Shown piece by piece: positions 1 through 8,476 of a stretch of DNA of 64,000 nt; position 1 is the stretch's first letter; every line of letters starts with the position of its first letter. The notes beneath the pieces were generated by a model, which worked only from the letters and a program-made list of their open reading frames with translations, ran no database searches and had not been told where the DNA came from. The stretch is taken from NCBI GenBank assembly GCA_947484275.1, contig CANKOY010000002.1:62001-126000 (forward strand). The letters are read 5' to 3'. The DNA comes from Planctomycetota bacterium. GTDB taxonomy: Bacteria > Planctomycetota > UBA1135 > GCA-002686595. A program made the translations under genes and the position numbers.

Positions 1-443
1 ATCTCGAGGCCCTTCATGCGCGTGCCCTGGAACGAGTACGGCGAGGTGCGCGGCTTGAAGGCGCCGCCGCGCAGGCACAGGGCTCCGCGCTCGCGCACGG
101 CGCGGGCGATCTCCAGGGTGCGCTCAAAGGACTCGATCGCGCAGGGACCGGCAATCATCGACACCGAGCCACCGCCAAAGCGCGCGGCACCCACGGCGAC
201 TTGGGTGTCAGCGCGGCCGGGCCCGCGCTCGTGCAGCTCGCGCGAGGCGCCCATGTCGAGGATCGAATGGACGCTCGATAGATCCTCGAACCGCGAGCGG
301 TGCTCCGGACGGCCGGGACCGGTCAACTCGAGGTATTCGCGGTCAGGATCCACGAAGCGCGCCGAAAGCGAGAGCTCTCGCGCCAGTTCGAGGACCGCTT
401 CGATCTCGCCGGCAGCGAGCTTCTTCTTAAGCCGAATCAGCAT
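1..443 (-). CDS. aroF: 3-deoxy-7-phosphoheptulonate (DAHP) synthase, 5' part
   Basis: First enzyme of the shikimate pathway, condensing phosphoenolpyruvate with erythrose 4-phosphate. Only the N-terminal 147 codons are in the window; the gene runs off the left edge. The start is the ATG at 441-443. The first ~75 residues look like the small ferredoxin-like regulatory domain of the TM0343/AroF-type enzyme. The catalytic barrel then begins with [10 protein letters not shown] and the diagnostic [16 protein letters not shown]. Both motifs are textbook for this type I-beta family. It is divergent from the next gene, leaving 233 bp for promoters. No odd residues were seen in the part present. Confidence 0.93.
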   Translation of the reverse strand, partial: MLIRLKKKLAAGEIEAVLELARELSLSARFVDPDREYLELTGPGRPEHRSRFEDLSSVHSILDMGASRELHERGPGRADTQVAVGAARFGGGSVSMIAGPCAIESFERTLEIARAVRERGALCLRGGAFKPRTSPYSFQGTRMKGLE

Positions 444-676
444 GGGGGGCAGGGGTGGCGCGCGGCGGGGCCAATTGCCGACCGATTCGCCCGTTTCGAA
501 GCGCAGCAGTCTAACCACGTCCGAGGCGGGGTGCCACGCGGCGACCCCCTTCGTCCTGCCGGGCGCGCAGGGCCCAAGGCCGATCTGGCCGGGCCCAGAA
601 CCGTGCTGGGCTGGACGGCGCCTGGGCGGACCTCTATAGCTTGGCGCCCCGGCGCAGGCCGTTGTCGCCGACCCCA

Positions 677-1693
677 ATGCAGCGCATCGCAGTGATTTTC
701 ACCTGCCTGGTGTTTTCCATCCTGATCGGGGGGATCCTCTCGCGCAGCAGGTCCGTTCCGCAGCCGCCTGCTGAGCGCTTTGAGCCGACCTCGGCCCCAA
801 TCCTGCCTCCGATCGTCGACCCTCTCGGCGCCGCGCGCCTTGCCTCGGACGCGCGTCAGGATCGCGCGCGCTTGCGCGTGGTCGATCCCGCCGGGGCTCC
901 GGTGGTCGGCGCCGCATTGATCCTCCGCAGCGGCGATTCGACGATCTGGACCTTCACGGATGCCGACGGCGCAGCGACCCTCGAGGGCTTGCCACCGGGC
1001 AAGTCGCGCCTGGCCGTCCTCGCCTTCCCGCACCTCGGACAGGAGTTCGACATTCAGGCCGGCAGCGAAGTGCTACAGCTCACGCTGGCCCCCGCCGCGG
1101 AGGTTCCGACCCCGATTCCCGACTTCGCGCGCTCTAAATTCGCGGGTCGATTGATCTGGACCGGGTCTGTGGTGCCGGTCGGCTACGAAGTTCTCTTGCT
1201 GCCCGTCAGCGCGCCGTCCGAGTTGGGCGGCGCCTTGCCGCGGGCCGCTGTGACGGACGACACAGGGGGCTTCAGTTTCGATGCCCTGGCCCACGGCCGC
1301 TACTTCGTGCGGGTCCTTCCGCCGTGGGCCCGCAGTGGCTCCTGGCCGGACCTCACCGCGATCCCGAACCGCGAACTCGACTTCCGCGGCGCCACGGCCG
1401 AGCACGGAATCGAGCTCCGTCGCGGGCGAATCGAGGGCGAAGTGCGCGATGACCTGGGGCGAGCCCTCGAGGGCGCCCTGGTACTTGCGAGCGAAGTCGG
1501 GAATGAGGCCCACGTCTGGCCGCCCAGCTCCAGCGGTCCCGACGGCCGCTTCCGATTTCTCGACCTGCCCCCGGGCAAGTACCGCGTCATTTGCCGCGCG
1601 GGTGAAGGTGGATCCGCGATCGAGGAATTGACCGTTGAAGCCGACGCCGCGGCGTGGGCCGCTTTGCCGCCCTTCGCGGCGCGCCGGCGCTGA
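677..1693 (+). CDS. Secreted protein with carboxypeptidase-regulatory-like repeats
   Basis: 338 residues. The ATG at 677 is chosen over the upstream one at 641 because it places a clean signal peptide or anchor ([20 protein letters not shown]) at the N terminus. The rest looks like repeated beta-sandwich modules of the carboxypeptidase D regulatory-like type: [17 protein letters not shown] at about residue 65, [20 protein letters not shown] near 190 and [18 protein letters not shown] near 255. Each carries the usual pattern of D/P-G-x-P-V-x-G-A followed by G-x-F-x-F-x-x-L-P-G-x-Y. Such modules bind or scaffold outside the cytoplasm and have no catalytic residues. The specific role is unknown. 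The gene is 69 bp ahead of a membrane protein gene and may be cotranscribed with it. Confidence 0.8.
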   Translation: MQRIAVIFTCLVFSILIGGILSRSRSVPQPPAERFEPTSAPILPPIVDPLGAARLASDARQDRARLRVVDPAGAPVVGAALILRSGDSTIWTFTDADGAATLEGLPPGKSRLAVLAFPHLGQEFDIQAGSEVLQLTLAPAAEVPTPIPDFARSKFAGRLIWTGSVVPVGYEVLLLPVSAPSELGGALPRAAVTDDTGGFSFDALAHGRYFVRVLPPWARSGSWPDLTAIPNRELDFRGATAEHGIELRRGRIEGEVRDDLGRALEGALVLASEVGNEAHVWPPSSSGPDGRFRFLDLPPGKYRVICRAGEGGSAIEELTVEADAAAWAALPPFAARRR

Positions 1694-1762
1694 CCGAGGA
1701 TCCGGGCCGAGGTCGCGCTGGCCCCGGCCCCCACGGACAGGCAGACTGCGCCGGGATCCCGC

Positions 1763-3733
1763 ATGAATCGCACCCTCGCGCTGTTTCTCACGCTCGCGAT
1801 CTTGCTGGCGCACATGCTGGCGATCCACATGACCCTCGCGGGCCAGTTCGCGCCGCCCTACGACGACGCCCACGTCGCCTTCCGTGTGGCGCGCAATCTC
1901 GTTGAGACCCAGCGGCCGACCTGGGACGCGTCCACCGCAGCGGTCGAAAGTTTTTCGTCGTTCCTGTGGGTTGGCGTGGCCGCGATCGGCCAGCGTCTGG
2001 GCTTCACGGTTACGACGTTCTGCCAGTCCGTGGGCGGATTGAGTGCACTGATCACCGTCTTCGTTCTTGCGCGCTTCTCACCTGGACGCCTGGCGGGAGT
2101 CATTGCTCCGATCCTGTTCGTCGTCGCGGGTGGCATCGCCTCCGCTGCTGCCAGCGGAGCAGCAACCGCGACCTTGGCCCTGTTCATCGCGGCGAGTTTC
2201 CTTTTCTTCGAGCGGCGCGCGGGCCTGGCCTTTGCGATCTGCCTGTGCCTGTGCGTGGTCACACGCTCCGAGGGAGTTACTTTCGCGTTGCTGCTCCTCC
2301 TGCTCGAGATCGCGGGCACGCTGCGACACTCGGCGGAACAGCGCGCAAACCTGCTGCGGTGGTTCATACCGGCGGGCGTGGTCTTGGCGCTGATGGCCGT
2401 CTCTCGTCAGATGCACTTTGGCACGTACTTCTCGCCGTACGAACACGCCTGGGCCAGTTCCAACGTCGAGCGCCTAGAAACCGGCGCGAGTTTCCTGCTT
2501 GGTTTCGCACGCAGTTCAGGTTGGACGATCCTGCTGGTCTTCCCGCTCTACTACCTCGTCCGAGGCCAACTCCAGGGCGTGGGGCGACGGGCCCTGTTCT
2601 TGTCCCTGGGCTACGCGGCAGCCGTCGCCATCCAGGGCGGCGGACAGGGACCGATGTTCCAGGCCATGGTGCCGATGACGGCCCTGCTCCTGATCGCGAT
2701 CCAGCAGGCCATGACCCTGGCCTTGGACAGTTCTCGGCGCCTGTGGCCACAGGTCACCTGGGTCCTGTTCCTGTTCGCGCTCGCCACCACCGCCCTGGCA
2801 AGCAAGTACCCGGGGAACCTCGGGCCTTTCCCAACGGAGACTCTGCACCGGCGTTGGCTGCAGAGCGGCACGTCGTCGAGAGTGTCCTACGTCGAGCCCC
2901 TCGGTCGCCTTGGGCTGGTGGAGGAAATCGAGGTCACCGAACGCCTGCGCGGTCTGGGCGCCTTCATGAACGCGCAGTTTGATCCGCGGGACACGGTGCT
3001 CACTCCATGGCCGGGAGCGATCGGATATCTATCTCGCCTGCACGTGTTCGATGCCCTGGGGCGCACGACCTTGCTGCCGGGAGAGACTGTGCCGCGTCCT
3101 TGGACGGGCACCCAGCGTTCGGACCTGCTCGCACTGCTGGCCACCGACGTGGATTACATCGTTCCGGGGATCAACTGGTACGAAGCTCCGCCGTCCCTGC
3201 GCGAGATCGCCGACAACTGGCAACGCTTCATCGACAACCAGCCGATCGATACGCAACGTACAGCCGCGGTGCACGAGGCGCTGCGGGCTTTCGAGTTGAT
3301 CACCGTGCCGGTGCCCATCTACGGCTCGGCCGCCGCGCGACCGCCGACTCGACCGTTCCATCTACTGAGGCGTCGCGCCCTCCAGCTGTGGCCGAAGCTC
3401 GCAATCGAGTTGGACGGCAGCCGCTATCGAGTCAACGTGTTCCACCGCTCCCACGAACAGATGGTCGATCTACGGGTGATCCTGCGCGAGCGCAACGGGC
3501 AGTTGTGGTCTGTCCTGCCCACGGGAGCGCTGCGCAGTGGAGCTAGCGGCCTGATGCGGACTTCCATCCTGCTTTTCCACACGGATGTTCGCGCCATCGA
3601 ACTTGCGGCCGGCGACTTGCCCGACGACCTCGACGTGGTTGAGATTCGCGTGGTACTGCGCAATCCACTGGCGCGCGCAGAGCATCCCTTCGCCATGGCG
3701 AGCGAGACTGTCAGCCTGGAAGTCGCGCGCTGA
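1763..3733 (+). CDS. Polytopic membrane protein, GT-C glycosyltransferase-like
   Basis: 656 residues. The first ~350 are a run of hydrophobic helices, beginning with MNRTLALFLTLAILLAHMLAI. The first periplasmic loop carries PPYDDAHVAFRVARNLVE. An acidic pair just after TM1 in this setting is typical of GT-C lipid-linked sugar transferases and of uncharacterised bacterial relatives that start PxxDDAYIxFRYARNL. The last ~280 residues are soluble and probably periplasmic. Substrate and acceptor cannot be read from the sequence. It follows the secreted protein gene in the same direction and ends at a strong hairpin facing the convergent HEAT-repeat gene. A pure scaffolding membrane protein is the main alternative. 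Confidence 0.75.
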   Translation: MNRTLALFLTLAILLAHMLAIHMTLAGQFAPPYDDAHVAFRVARNLVETQRPTWDASTAAVESFSSFLWVGVAAIGQRLGFTVTTFCQSVGGLSALITVFVLARFSPGRLAGVIAPILFVVAGGIASAAASGAATATLALFIAASFLFFERRAGLAFAICLCLCVVTRSEGVTFALLLLLLEIAGTLRHSAEQRANLLRWFIPAGVVLALMAVSRQMHFGTYFSPYEHAWASSNVERLETGASFLLGFARSSGWTILLVFPLYYLVRGQLQGVGRRALFLSLGYAAAVAIQGGGQGPMFQAMVPMTALLLIAIQQAMTLALDSSRRLWPQVTWVLFLFALATTALASKYPGNLGPFPTETLHRRWLQSGTSSRVSYVEPLGRLGLVEEIEVTERLRGLGAFMNAQFDPRDTVLTPWPGAIGYLSRLHVFDALGRTTLLPGETVPRPWTGTQRSDLLALLATDVDYIVPGINWYEAPPSLREIADNWQRFIDNQPIDTQRTAAVHEALRAFELITVPVPIYGSAAARPPTRPFHLLRRRALQLWPKLAIELDGSRYRVNVFHRSHEQMVDLRVILRERNGQLWSVLPTGALRSGASGLMRTSILLFHTDVRAIELAAGDLPDDLDVVEIRVVLRNPLARAEHPFAMASETVSLEVAR

Positions 3734-3753
3734 TCTTCAGGCGAAGAAAGTCA

Positions 3754-3790
3754 GCGGGGCGCCCCCTCGAAATTCGAAGGGACGCCCCGC
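3754..3790. terminator. Bidirectional hairpin between convergent genes
   Basis: Inverted repeat with 8-bp perfect arms, GCGGGGCG at 3754-3761 and CGCCCCGC at 3783-3790. The loop is itself partly paired (CCTCGAA against TTCGAAGG). It lies 20 bp after one stop codon and 24 bp before the opposing stop codon, so it can end transcription from both sides. Pyrimidine-rich sequence follows on the minus strand, but there is no long T run. Confidence 0.7.
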
Positions 3791-3813
3791 ATTTGCTGCT
3801 CGGAAAGCGCGCG

Positions 3814-5952
3814 CTATTCCAGGTCGAGCACGCCGTCGTAGTTCGGCGCGGTCGCGGTCAGCGGCAGGGCAAGGAAGTTGACGTCAAAGGCATAGCGCGC
3901 ATTCCAGCGAGCCGCACCGTGATCGCCAATGGAACCCAGCGCCTCGGCTGCCATGGCGCGCACCCAGGCCGTGCCCGTACTGTCGTCCACCAGATCGCTG
4001 AGGGGCTGGACGGCGCGACTTCCACCGGTGCGACCCAGGGCGACGCACAGAGCCAATTGAGCCTCGAGGCTCGGGCCCGCCACCAGTGATTTGACCAGGC
4101 GATCGGCCACAGGCGCGCCGAGCATCGCGAGACCTTCGCTGACAGGCAAGTAGAGTTCAGGGGCGCCGGAAGCTCGGTCCAGCAATTTCTCCAGCGCAGC
4201 GGTTGCATCCCGCGCGCCGATCATCCCGAGGGATAGGGCGGCGAATCCACGCACGTTCGCGTCGCCGTTCTTCAGTTGGCGCACCAGCAATTCCTCTGCT
4301 TCGGTGGCGCCCGAAAGTCCGAGAGCCAGGCACGCGGCGCCCCCGATCTCAGGGGAGTTGGTCTCCTCGAGAATCGACATAAGCGCTTGGCGCGAAGAGT
4401 CCGACGACGACTCCCCCGCCTGGCGCATGCGGTACTCGAAAACACCCAGGGAAACCGTGTTCCAAGCGCGGTCCACTTCACTGCCATTGCCCGCGCGCTT
4501 GAGCAACATCGTTCGAATGCTCGCGGCGGCCGCGAGGCGCTCGGGATCCTGCACCGGACCGCCGCTGCGCGAGGCAGCCTGCGCCAGACTCATCATCGCG
4601 TAGTAACGCGTGGTTTGGTCGGCATTGAACAACGCCGCTTCGCCGAGGGCTCCGCGGATTTCCTTGTCGAGCGAATCGTTGTCCGAGTCGCCTAGCAGCC
4701 CCAGAGCCAAGGCAGCGCTCTGTCGCATCGGCAGCGCGTCGCGGGAAGCGGCCGAAAGCGTCTCGATCAAACGCTGCGCCACTCGCTCACGCAACTTCGA
4801 ATGCTCACCTTGATCCGAACTCAGGCGCGCGGCTGTCGTCGCGGCCTGTGCGCGTACCCAGGTGGCCTCGCTCGCTGAATCGAGCACGCGCAGGACCCAC
4901 TCGATCTCCGCGTTGCGCGAGACCGACGGAATTTCGCCCGCGCCGGGCAGGGCCATGGCTTGGGTTTCCGGTGCAAGGGGCACCATGCTCAGTGCCTGCA
5001 GGCAAGCGACCTTCACATCCACCGCGAGGCCGGTTTCGTTGGTGAAGATCTCGCACAGGCGGCTGGCGGCCACGCGCCGCACGTCCTCGCGCTTGGAGTC
5101 CCGTGCCGCGAGACCGAGGCCGTAGATCGCGAAACTGCGCGCGCGGTCCTGGCGTGTCTTGCTCGATTGGCCTTCCGGCACCAAAGCCGCGTACTGCGAG
5201 AGCGCCATTACGGCTTCATCGTGACCGAGGATGCCCAGTGCGATGGCCGCGGACTCGGCGATTCGAGTCCTCTCGCTGGCCATGAACGGCAGAATCAGCT
5301 TGTGAACTTCGCGCGAATTGGCGACGCGCGGATTCTCGCCAAGTTTCGCCAAAGCGATCAGCGCGCGGCCGACGAGGATGTCGTTCTTCTCCTGTTGCAG
5401 CACGCGCGTGACGATCGGCGCGAGGCGCTCGTAGGCGTCGGCGCGCACCTCCGCGAGGACTTCCGTGCGGTGGACGGCTCCGTCGCTGACCGCGGTCGGA
5501 GCCTGCACCGCAACGTCCACGAAGCGATCGTGGTTGAGCGTCCACCAAACGCGCCAGCTGCCGGGATCATCGCCGGTCACGCCGCTCCCGCGCGGCGAAC
5601 GCGGTTGGGCGGGACCGCCGAGGAGCCCCGGCGTCGTCGGGCTCATGGCGCCCGGGGTGCTCGGAGCCATGGGGCCAGGGACCGCGGGTCCCGAGGGGCC
5701 GCCGTAGGTCGGCCGGCCAGGGGTGTTCACTCCTCCACCGCTGGGCACCGTGTCCGTCGGACGCGGAGCCTTCGGCCCTCCGGCTGTCCCCGTGGACGGC
5801 GTGCCATTACCGGCTCCCCCAGGCACGGATCCGCCTCCCTGGGGCGGCGGCGGCGGCGGTGCGCACGGCGGCGGAGGCCCGTACTGGCCGAAGGCCGGCG
5901 TTGCTGCAGCGAGAGTCAAGCCGATGAATGCAATCCCAAGAGTTTTCTTCAT
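3814..5952 (-). CDS. Secreted HEAT-repeat protein (paralogue 1)
   Basis: 712 residues. The ATG at 5950-5952 is chosen because it gives a signal peptide, MKKTLGIAFIGLTLAAATPA, with cleavage after AFG/Q; an upstream in-frame extension has none. A low-complexity Pro/Gly-rich stretch covers roughly residues 25-125. After it come a conserved entry (SWRVWWTLNHDRFVDVAV) and a solenoid of HEAT or PBS-lyase-type helical repeats to the end, with patterns such as ALIALAKLGENPRV, AIALGILGHDEAVMAL and ALSLGMIGARDATAALEKLL. These are protein-protein interaction scaffolds without a catalytic site. The neighbouring gene at 6162 encodes a clear paralogue with the same layout and a matching C terminus (DGVLDLE here, DGLLDLD there). 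Likely periplasmic or surface-located. Confidence 0.85.
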   Translation of the reverse strand: MKKTLGIAFIGLTLAAATPAFGQYGPPPPCAPPPPPPQGGGSVPGGAGNGTPSTGTAGGPKAPRPTDTVPSGGGVNTPGRPTYGGPSGPAVPGPMAPSTPGAMSPTTPGLLGGPAQPRSPRGSGVTGDDPGSWRVWWTLNHDRFVDVAVQAPTAVSDGAVHRTEVLAEVRADAYERLAPIVTRVLQQEKNDILVGRALIALAKLGENPRVANSREVHKLILPFMASERTRIAESAAIALGILGHDEAVMALSQYAALVPEGQSSKTRQDRARSFAIYGLGLAARDSKREDVRRVAASRLCEIFTNETGLAVDVKVACLQALSMVPLAPETQAMALPGAGEIPSVSRNAEIEWVLRVLDSASEATWVRAQAATTAARLSSDQGEHSKLRERVAQRLIETLSAASRDALPMRQSAALALGLLGDSDNDSLDKEIRGALGEAALFNADQTTRYYAMMSLAQAASRSGGPVQDPERLAAAASIRTMLLKRAGNGSEVDRAWNTVSLGVFEYRMRQAGESSSDSSRQALMSILEETNSPEIGGAACLALGLSGATEAEELLVRQLKNGDANVRGFAALSLGMIGARDATAALEKLLDRASGAPELYLPVSEGLAMLGAPVADRLVKSLVAGPSLEAQLALCVALGRTGGSRAVQPLSDLVDDSTGTAWVRAMAAEALGSIGDHGAARWNARYAFDVNFLALPLTATAPNYDGVLDLE

Positions 5953-6121
5953 GGATTCAATTCCGATTCCGGGGTTCAGTCCGCGCAGCTGAAGTGGGCC
6001 GCATGCGAGATTTGTTGCGGCGGCGGACATGCCAGGTCCTGCCGACGACTTCAATTACGCTAGTCTCATCGCCGGGGGGGAGGCTACAGCTTCTCTGGGA
6101 AAAAGGGCCTACCCATGGACA

Positions 6122-6156
6122 TTGGCGGGGGTGGGAAAGACCTCAGCCCCCCCAGC
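6122..6156 (-). terminator. Possible terminator after the second HEAT gene
   Basis: A G-rich stretch (GGCGGGGGTGGG) faces a C-rich stretch (CCCCCCCAGCGCC) just downstream of the stop codon of the minus-strand gene at 6162. On the minus strand a CCCTTTTTCCC run follows about 20 bases further on. Pairing is imperfect, so this is a moderate call. Confidence 0.4.
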
Positions 6157-6161
6157 GCCCT

Positions 6162-8339
6162 TCAGTCCAAGTCGAGCAGCCCGTCGAGCGAGGGGGCGCT
6201 AAGGGTCGCGGGCAACCAGGTGTAGTTGAGCGCGTGGCCTAGGTCCGCATTCCAAGGGTTCGGGCGGCGCGCCCCCAGGGTTCCCAGGGCGCTGGTGGCT
6301 GCTGCGCGCACCCAGATCAAGGTCGTGCTGTCGCAGGCCAGTTGCGACAGGGCGTGCAAGGACTTGCCATCGCCCACGCGCCCGAGGGCAGTGCAGAGGC
6401 TCATCTGCGACTCGAGACTCGCACCGCCGACCATCATGCTGATCAGTTGACGCGTCACCGGCGCGCCGAGCAGGGCCAGGGCCTCGCTGGCTGAGCGATA
6501 TAGCTCGGGTGCCTGTCGCGCCGAGTCGAGCAGTTTCTCGATCCCCGGCGCGGCCTCGCGCACGCCGAGCAGGCCGAGGGCCAGGGCGGCATAGCCGCGC
6601 ACAATTGAATCGCCATCCCGCAGGCGCGCGATCAGTTCCGGTCGAGCCTCAGTTCCGCCGCACAGGCCCAGTGCAAGACTGCAGGCGGCGGCATGTTCGG
6701 CGGACTTCGTTTCCACCAGCAGGTCCGTCAGCGCCGCGCGCGATTCGCGGGCGGCCTGGGCCCCCGAGCGCACCATGCCGTGTTCGAAAATCCCAAGGGC
6801 GAGTACGGCCCAGGGCAATTCACTGGAGCGCGCGCTGGCTGTGCGGTGCAAGAGCAGGCGGCGAATGTCGTCACTGGAGCTGAGCCGATCGGAGTCGCGG
6901 GCCGGACCGCCAGCGCGGGAGCCGACGAGCGACAGGCCGAGCAGTGCGAATCGGCGCGTGGATTGATCGGAGGCATCGGAAATCGCCACACCCAGTGCGC
7001 TGCGCATGCGCGCGTCGAGTTCATCGTTGTCCGCATCTCCCAGTTCGCCGAGCGCCAGTGCAGCACTTTGCTCCACTTCCACGGAATCGGAAGAGCGCGG
7101 AGCCAGCGCCTTGATCAAGCGCTCGACCACTCTGCGACGCGGGCCAGAGTCCTCAGCAAGGTTGGCGCACAACCGCGCAGCGGCGGTGACGGCCTGGGCG
7201 CGAATCCACCCGGCCTCGCCTTCATCCTCGAGGACCGAAAGCACCCAGTCGACCTCCGCCCCGCGCGATGTGGACGGAATCGTCGGCGGCTGGACGCGCG
7301 CCAGGACGCGTGTCCAGGGGCGTTTTGACTTCGAATCGAGGGCCGCAGGGGGCGATTCCGGCGGCGTTTCGACGCTGACGGGCACCAGGCTCAGTGCGTG
7401 CAGCGCAGCGAACTTGACCTCGTATGAGGCCTGCTCATCCTGAGAAAACAGCTCGCAAATTCGGCTGACCGCCAGTCGACGCACGTCCTCGCGCGGCGAG
7501 TCGCGACCGATCAGGCCGATCGAGTACAGGGCCAATGCCCGCTGGCGATCGGTGGCCGGAAGTGAACCCGAGCTGCCGCCGGAGCCCTTGAGCGCGCGAC
7601 CACGTGCCGAAAGCGGCGAGGAACGGTCGCCAAAGGCCAATTCGCCCAGGGGAAAGATCGCCTCCTCGGTCCCCAGGATCCCCAGGGCCGTGATCGCCGC
7701 TTCGCTTAGCTGCGCGTCTGAATTGCGGATGTACGGCAGGATCGCGGCGTACGTCGTGCGCGAGCCGGGGACGCGCGGATCTTCACCAAGCTTCGCGAGC
7801 GACAGCAGTGCGCGCGCCAGGACCAGCTCGGACTTCTCGTAGTTCAAGAGCAGGCGCAGCGACGGCTCGATGCGTTCGAAGGCGCCGACCAGCGCGTCTT
7901 CGACCTGAACGCTGGTGCGCGGGTCAGGCGGCACGAGCCCCACGATGATCGCCATGTTGCGCGGTCGCGGCTGGACGTAGCGATCGCGATGCAACTCCCA
8001 CCACATTTCCCAACCGCGCGGACCGCGCATGCTGTCGTCGGAGTCTGGCGATCGCGACGGCCCCTTGGGCCCGGGGGTCGGGGGCGGGCTGTCCGCGGGC
8101 CGCTGCCCACGTCGGAGAAACTTCGCCAAATTGGGCGGCTGCTTGGGGGGGGTGTCCAGGACCTCGCGCTCCGAGGTCTCCCCGTTCGCGTCGGCCGGCG
8201 GGACCTCGGAACCGGTCTCCTGAGCGCTGGCAAGGGCCCCAATGGCGAAAAACGCCAACGAAGCGGCCCATACCCGGGGGAAGCGGGCCTGCGTCGGTAG
8301 CCCAGGCAATCGGGCCTTCAAACTCGGTCCAAGGTCCAT
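6162..8339 (-). CDS. Secreted HEAT-repeat protein (paralogue 2)
   Basis: 725 residues from the ATG at 8337-8339. The open frame extends to 8642, but that part overlaps the regulator gene upstream and has no signal. From 8339 the protein has a basic N terminus and then a hydrophobic segment ending ALASAQE, a signal peptide with likely cleavage after ASA. A polar, Pro-rich linker leads to RGWEMWWELHRDRYVQ, the counterpart of the same motif in paralogue 1. HEAT-like repeats follow to the C terminus ([54 protein letters not shown]). It lies between the regulator gene and paralogue 1, all on the minus strand, which suggests one expression unit or a gene duplication in place. Function unknown; probably a binding scaffold outside the cytoplasm. 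Confidence 0.85.
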   Translation of the reverse strand: MDLGPSLKARLPGLPTQARFPRVWAASLAFFAIGALASAQETGSEVPPADANGETSEREVLDTPPKQPPNLAKFLRRGQRPADSPPPTPGPKGPSRSPDSDDSMRGPRGWEMWWELHRDRYVQPRPRNMAIIVGLVPPDPRTSVQVEDALVGAFERIEPSLRLLLNYEKSELVLARALLSLAKLGEDPRVPGSRTTYAAILPYIRNSDAQLSEAAITALGILGTEEAIFPLGELAFGDRSSPLSARGRALKGSGGSSGSLPATDRQRALALYSIGLIGRDSPREDVRRLAVSRICELFSQDEQASYEVKFAALHALSLVPVSVETPPESPPAALDSKSKRPWTRVLARVQPPTIPSTSRGAEVDWVLSVLEDEGEAGWIRAQAVTAAARLCANLAEDSGPRRRVVERLIKALAPRSSDSVEVEQSAALALGELGDADNDELDARMRSALGVAISDASDQSTRRFALLGLSLVGSRAGGPARDSDRLSSSDDIRRLLLHRTASARSSELPWAVLALGIFEHGMVRSGAQAARESRAALTDLLVETKSAEHAAACSLALGLCGGTEARPELIARLRDGDSIVRGYAALALGLLGVREAAPGIEKLLDSARQAPELYRSASEALALLGAPVTRQLISMMVGGASLESQMSLCTALGRVGDGKSLHALSQLACDSTTLIWVRAAATSALGTLGARRPNPWNADLGHALNYTWLPATLSAPSLDGLLDLD

Positions 8340-8434
8340 ATGGGGAGCCGCTGCTTCAGTCTCCACGCTGCTGGTCCCTTCGAATAGACCCCGTTCCGAG
8401 CCTGTGGTTACGGGCCAAAGGGGATTTCGCCGTC

Positions 8435-8457
8435 GGGTCCCAGGCCTGTCAGGACCC
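8435..8457 (-). terminator. Short hairpin between regulator and HEAT gene
   Basis: Arms GGGTCC (8435-8440) and GGACCC (8452-8457) pair around a CAGGCCTG-containing loop, 20 bp after the regulator stop codon. On the minus strand AAATCCCCTTT follows. It could be an attenuator or weak terminator separating regulator expression from the HEAT gene. Confidence 0.3.
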
Positions 8458-8476
8458 CTTCCCGACCCCTGTGGAG

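Noticed and set aside
5600-5900. G/C-rich low-complexity stretch that could look like a repeat array
   Set aside because: It encodes the Pro/Gly-rich linker of HEAT paralogue 1 in frame; there are no regular repeat units or spacers, so it is not a CRISPR or satellite array.
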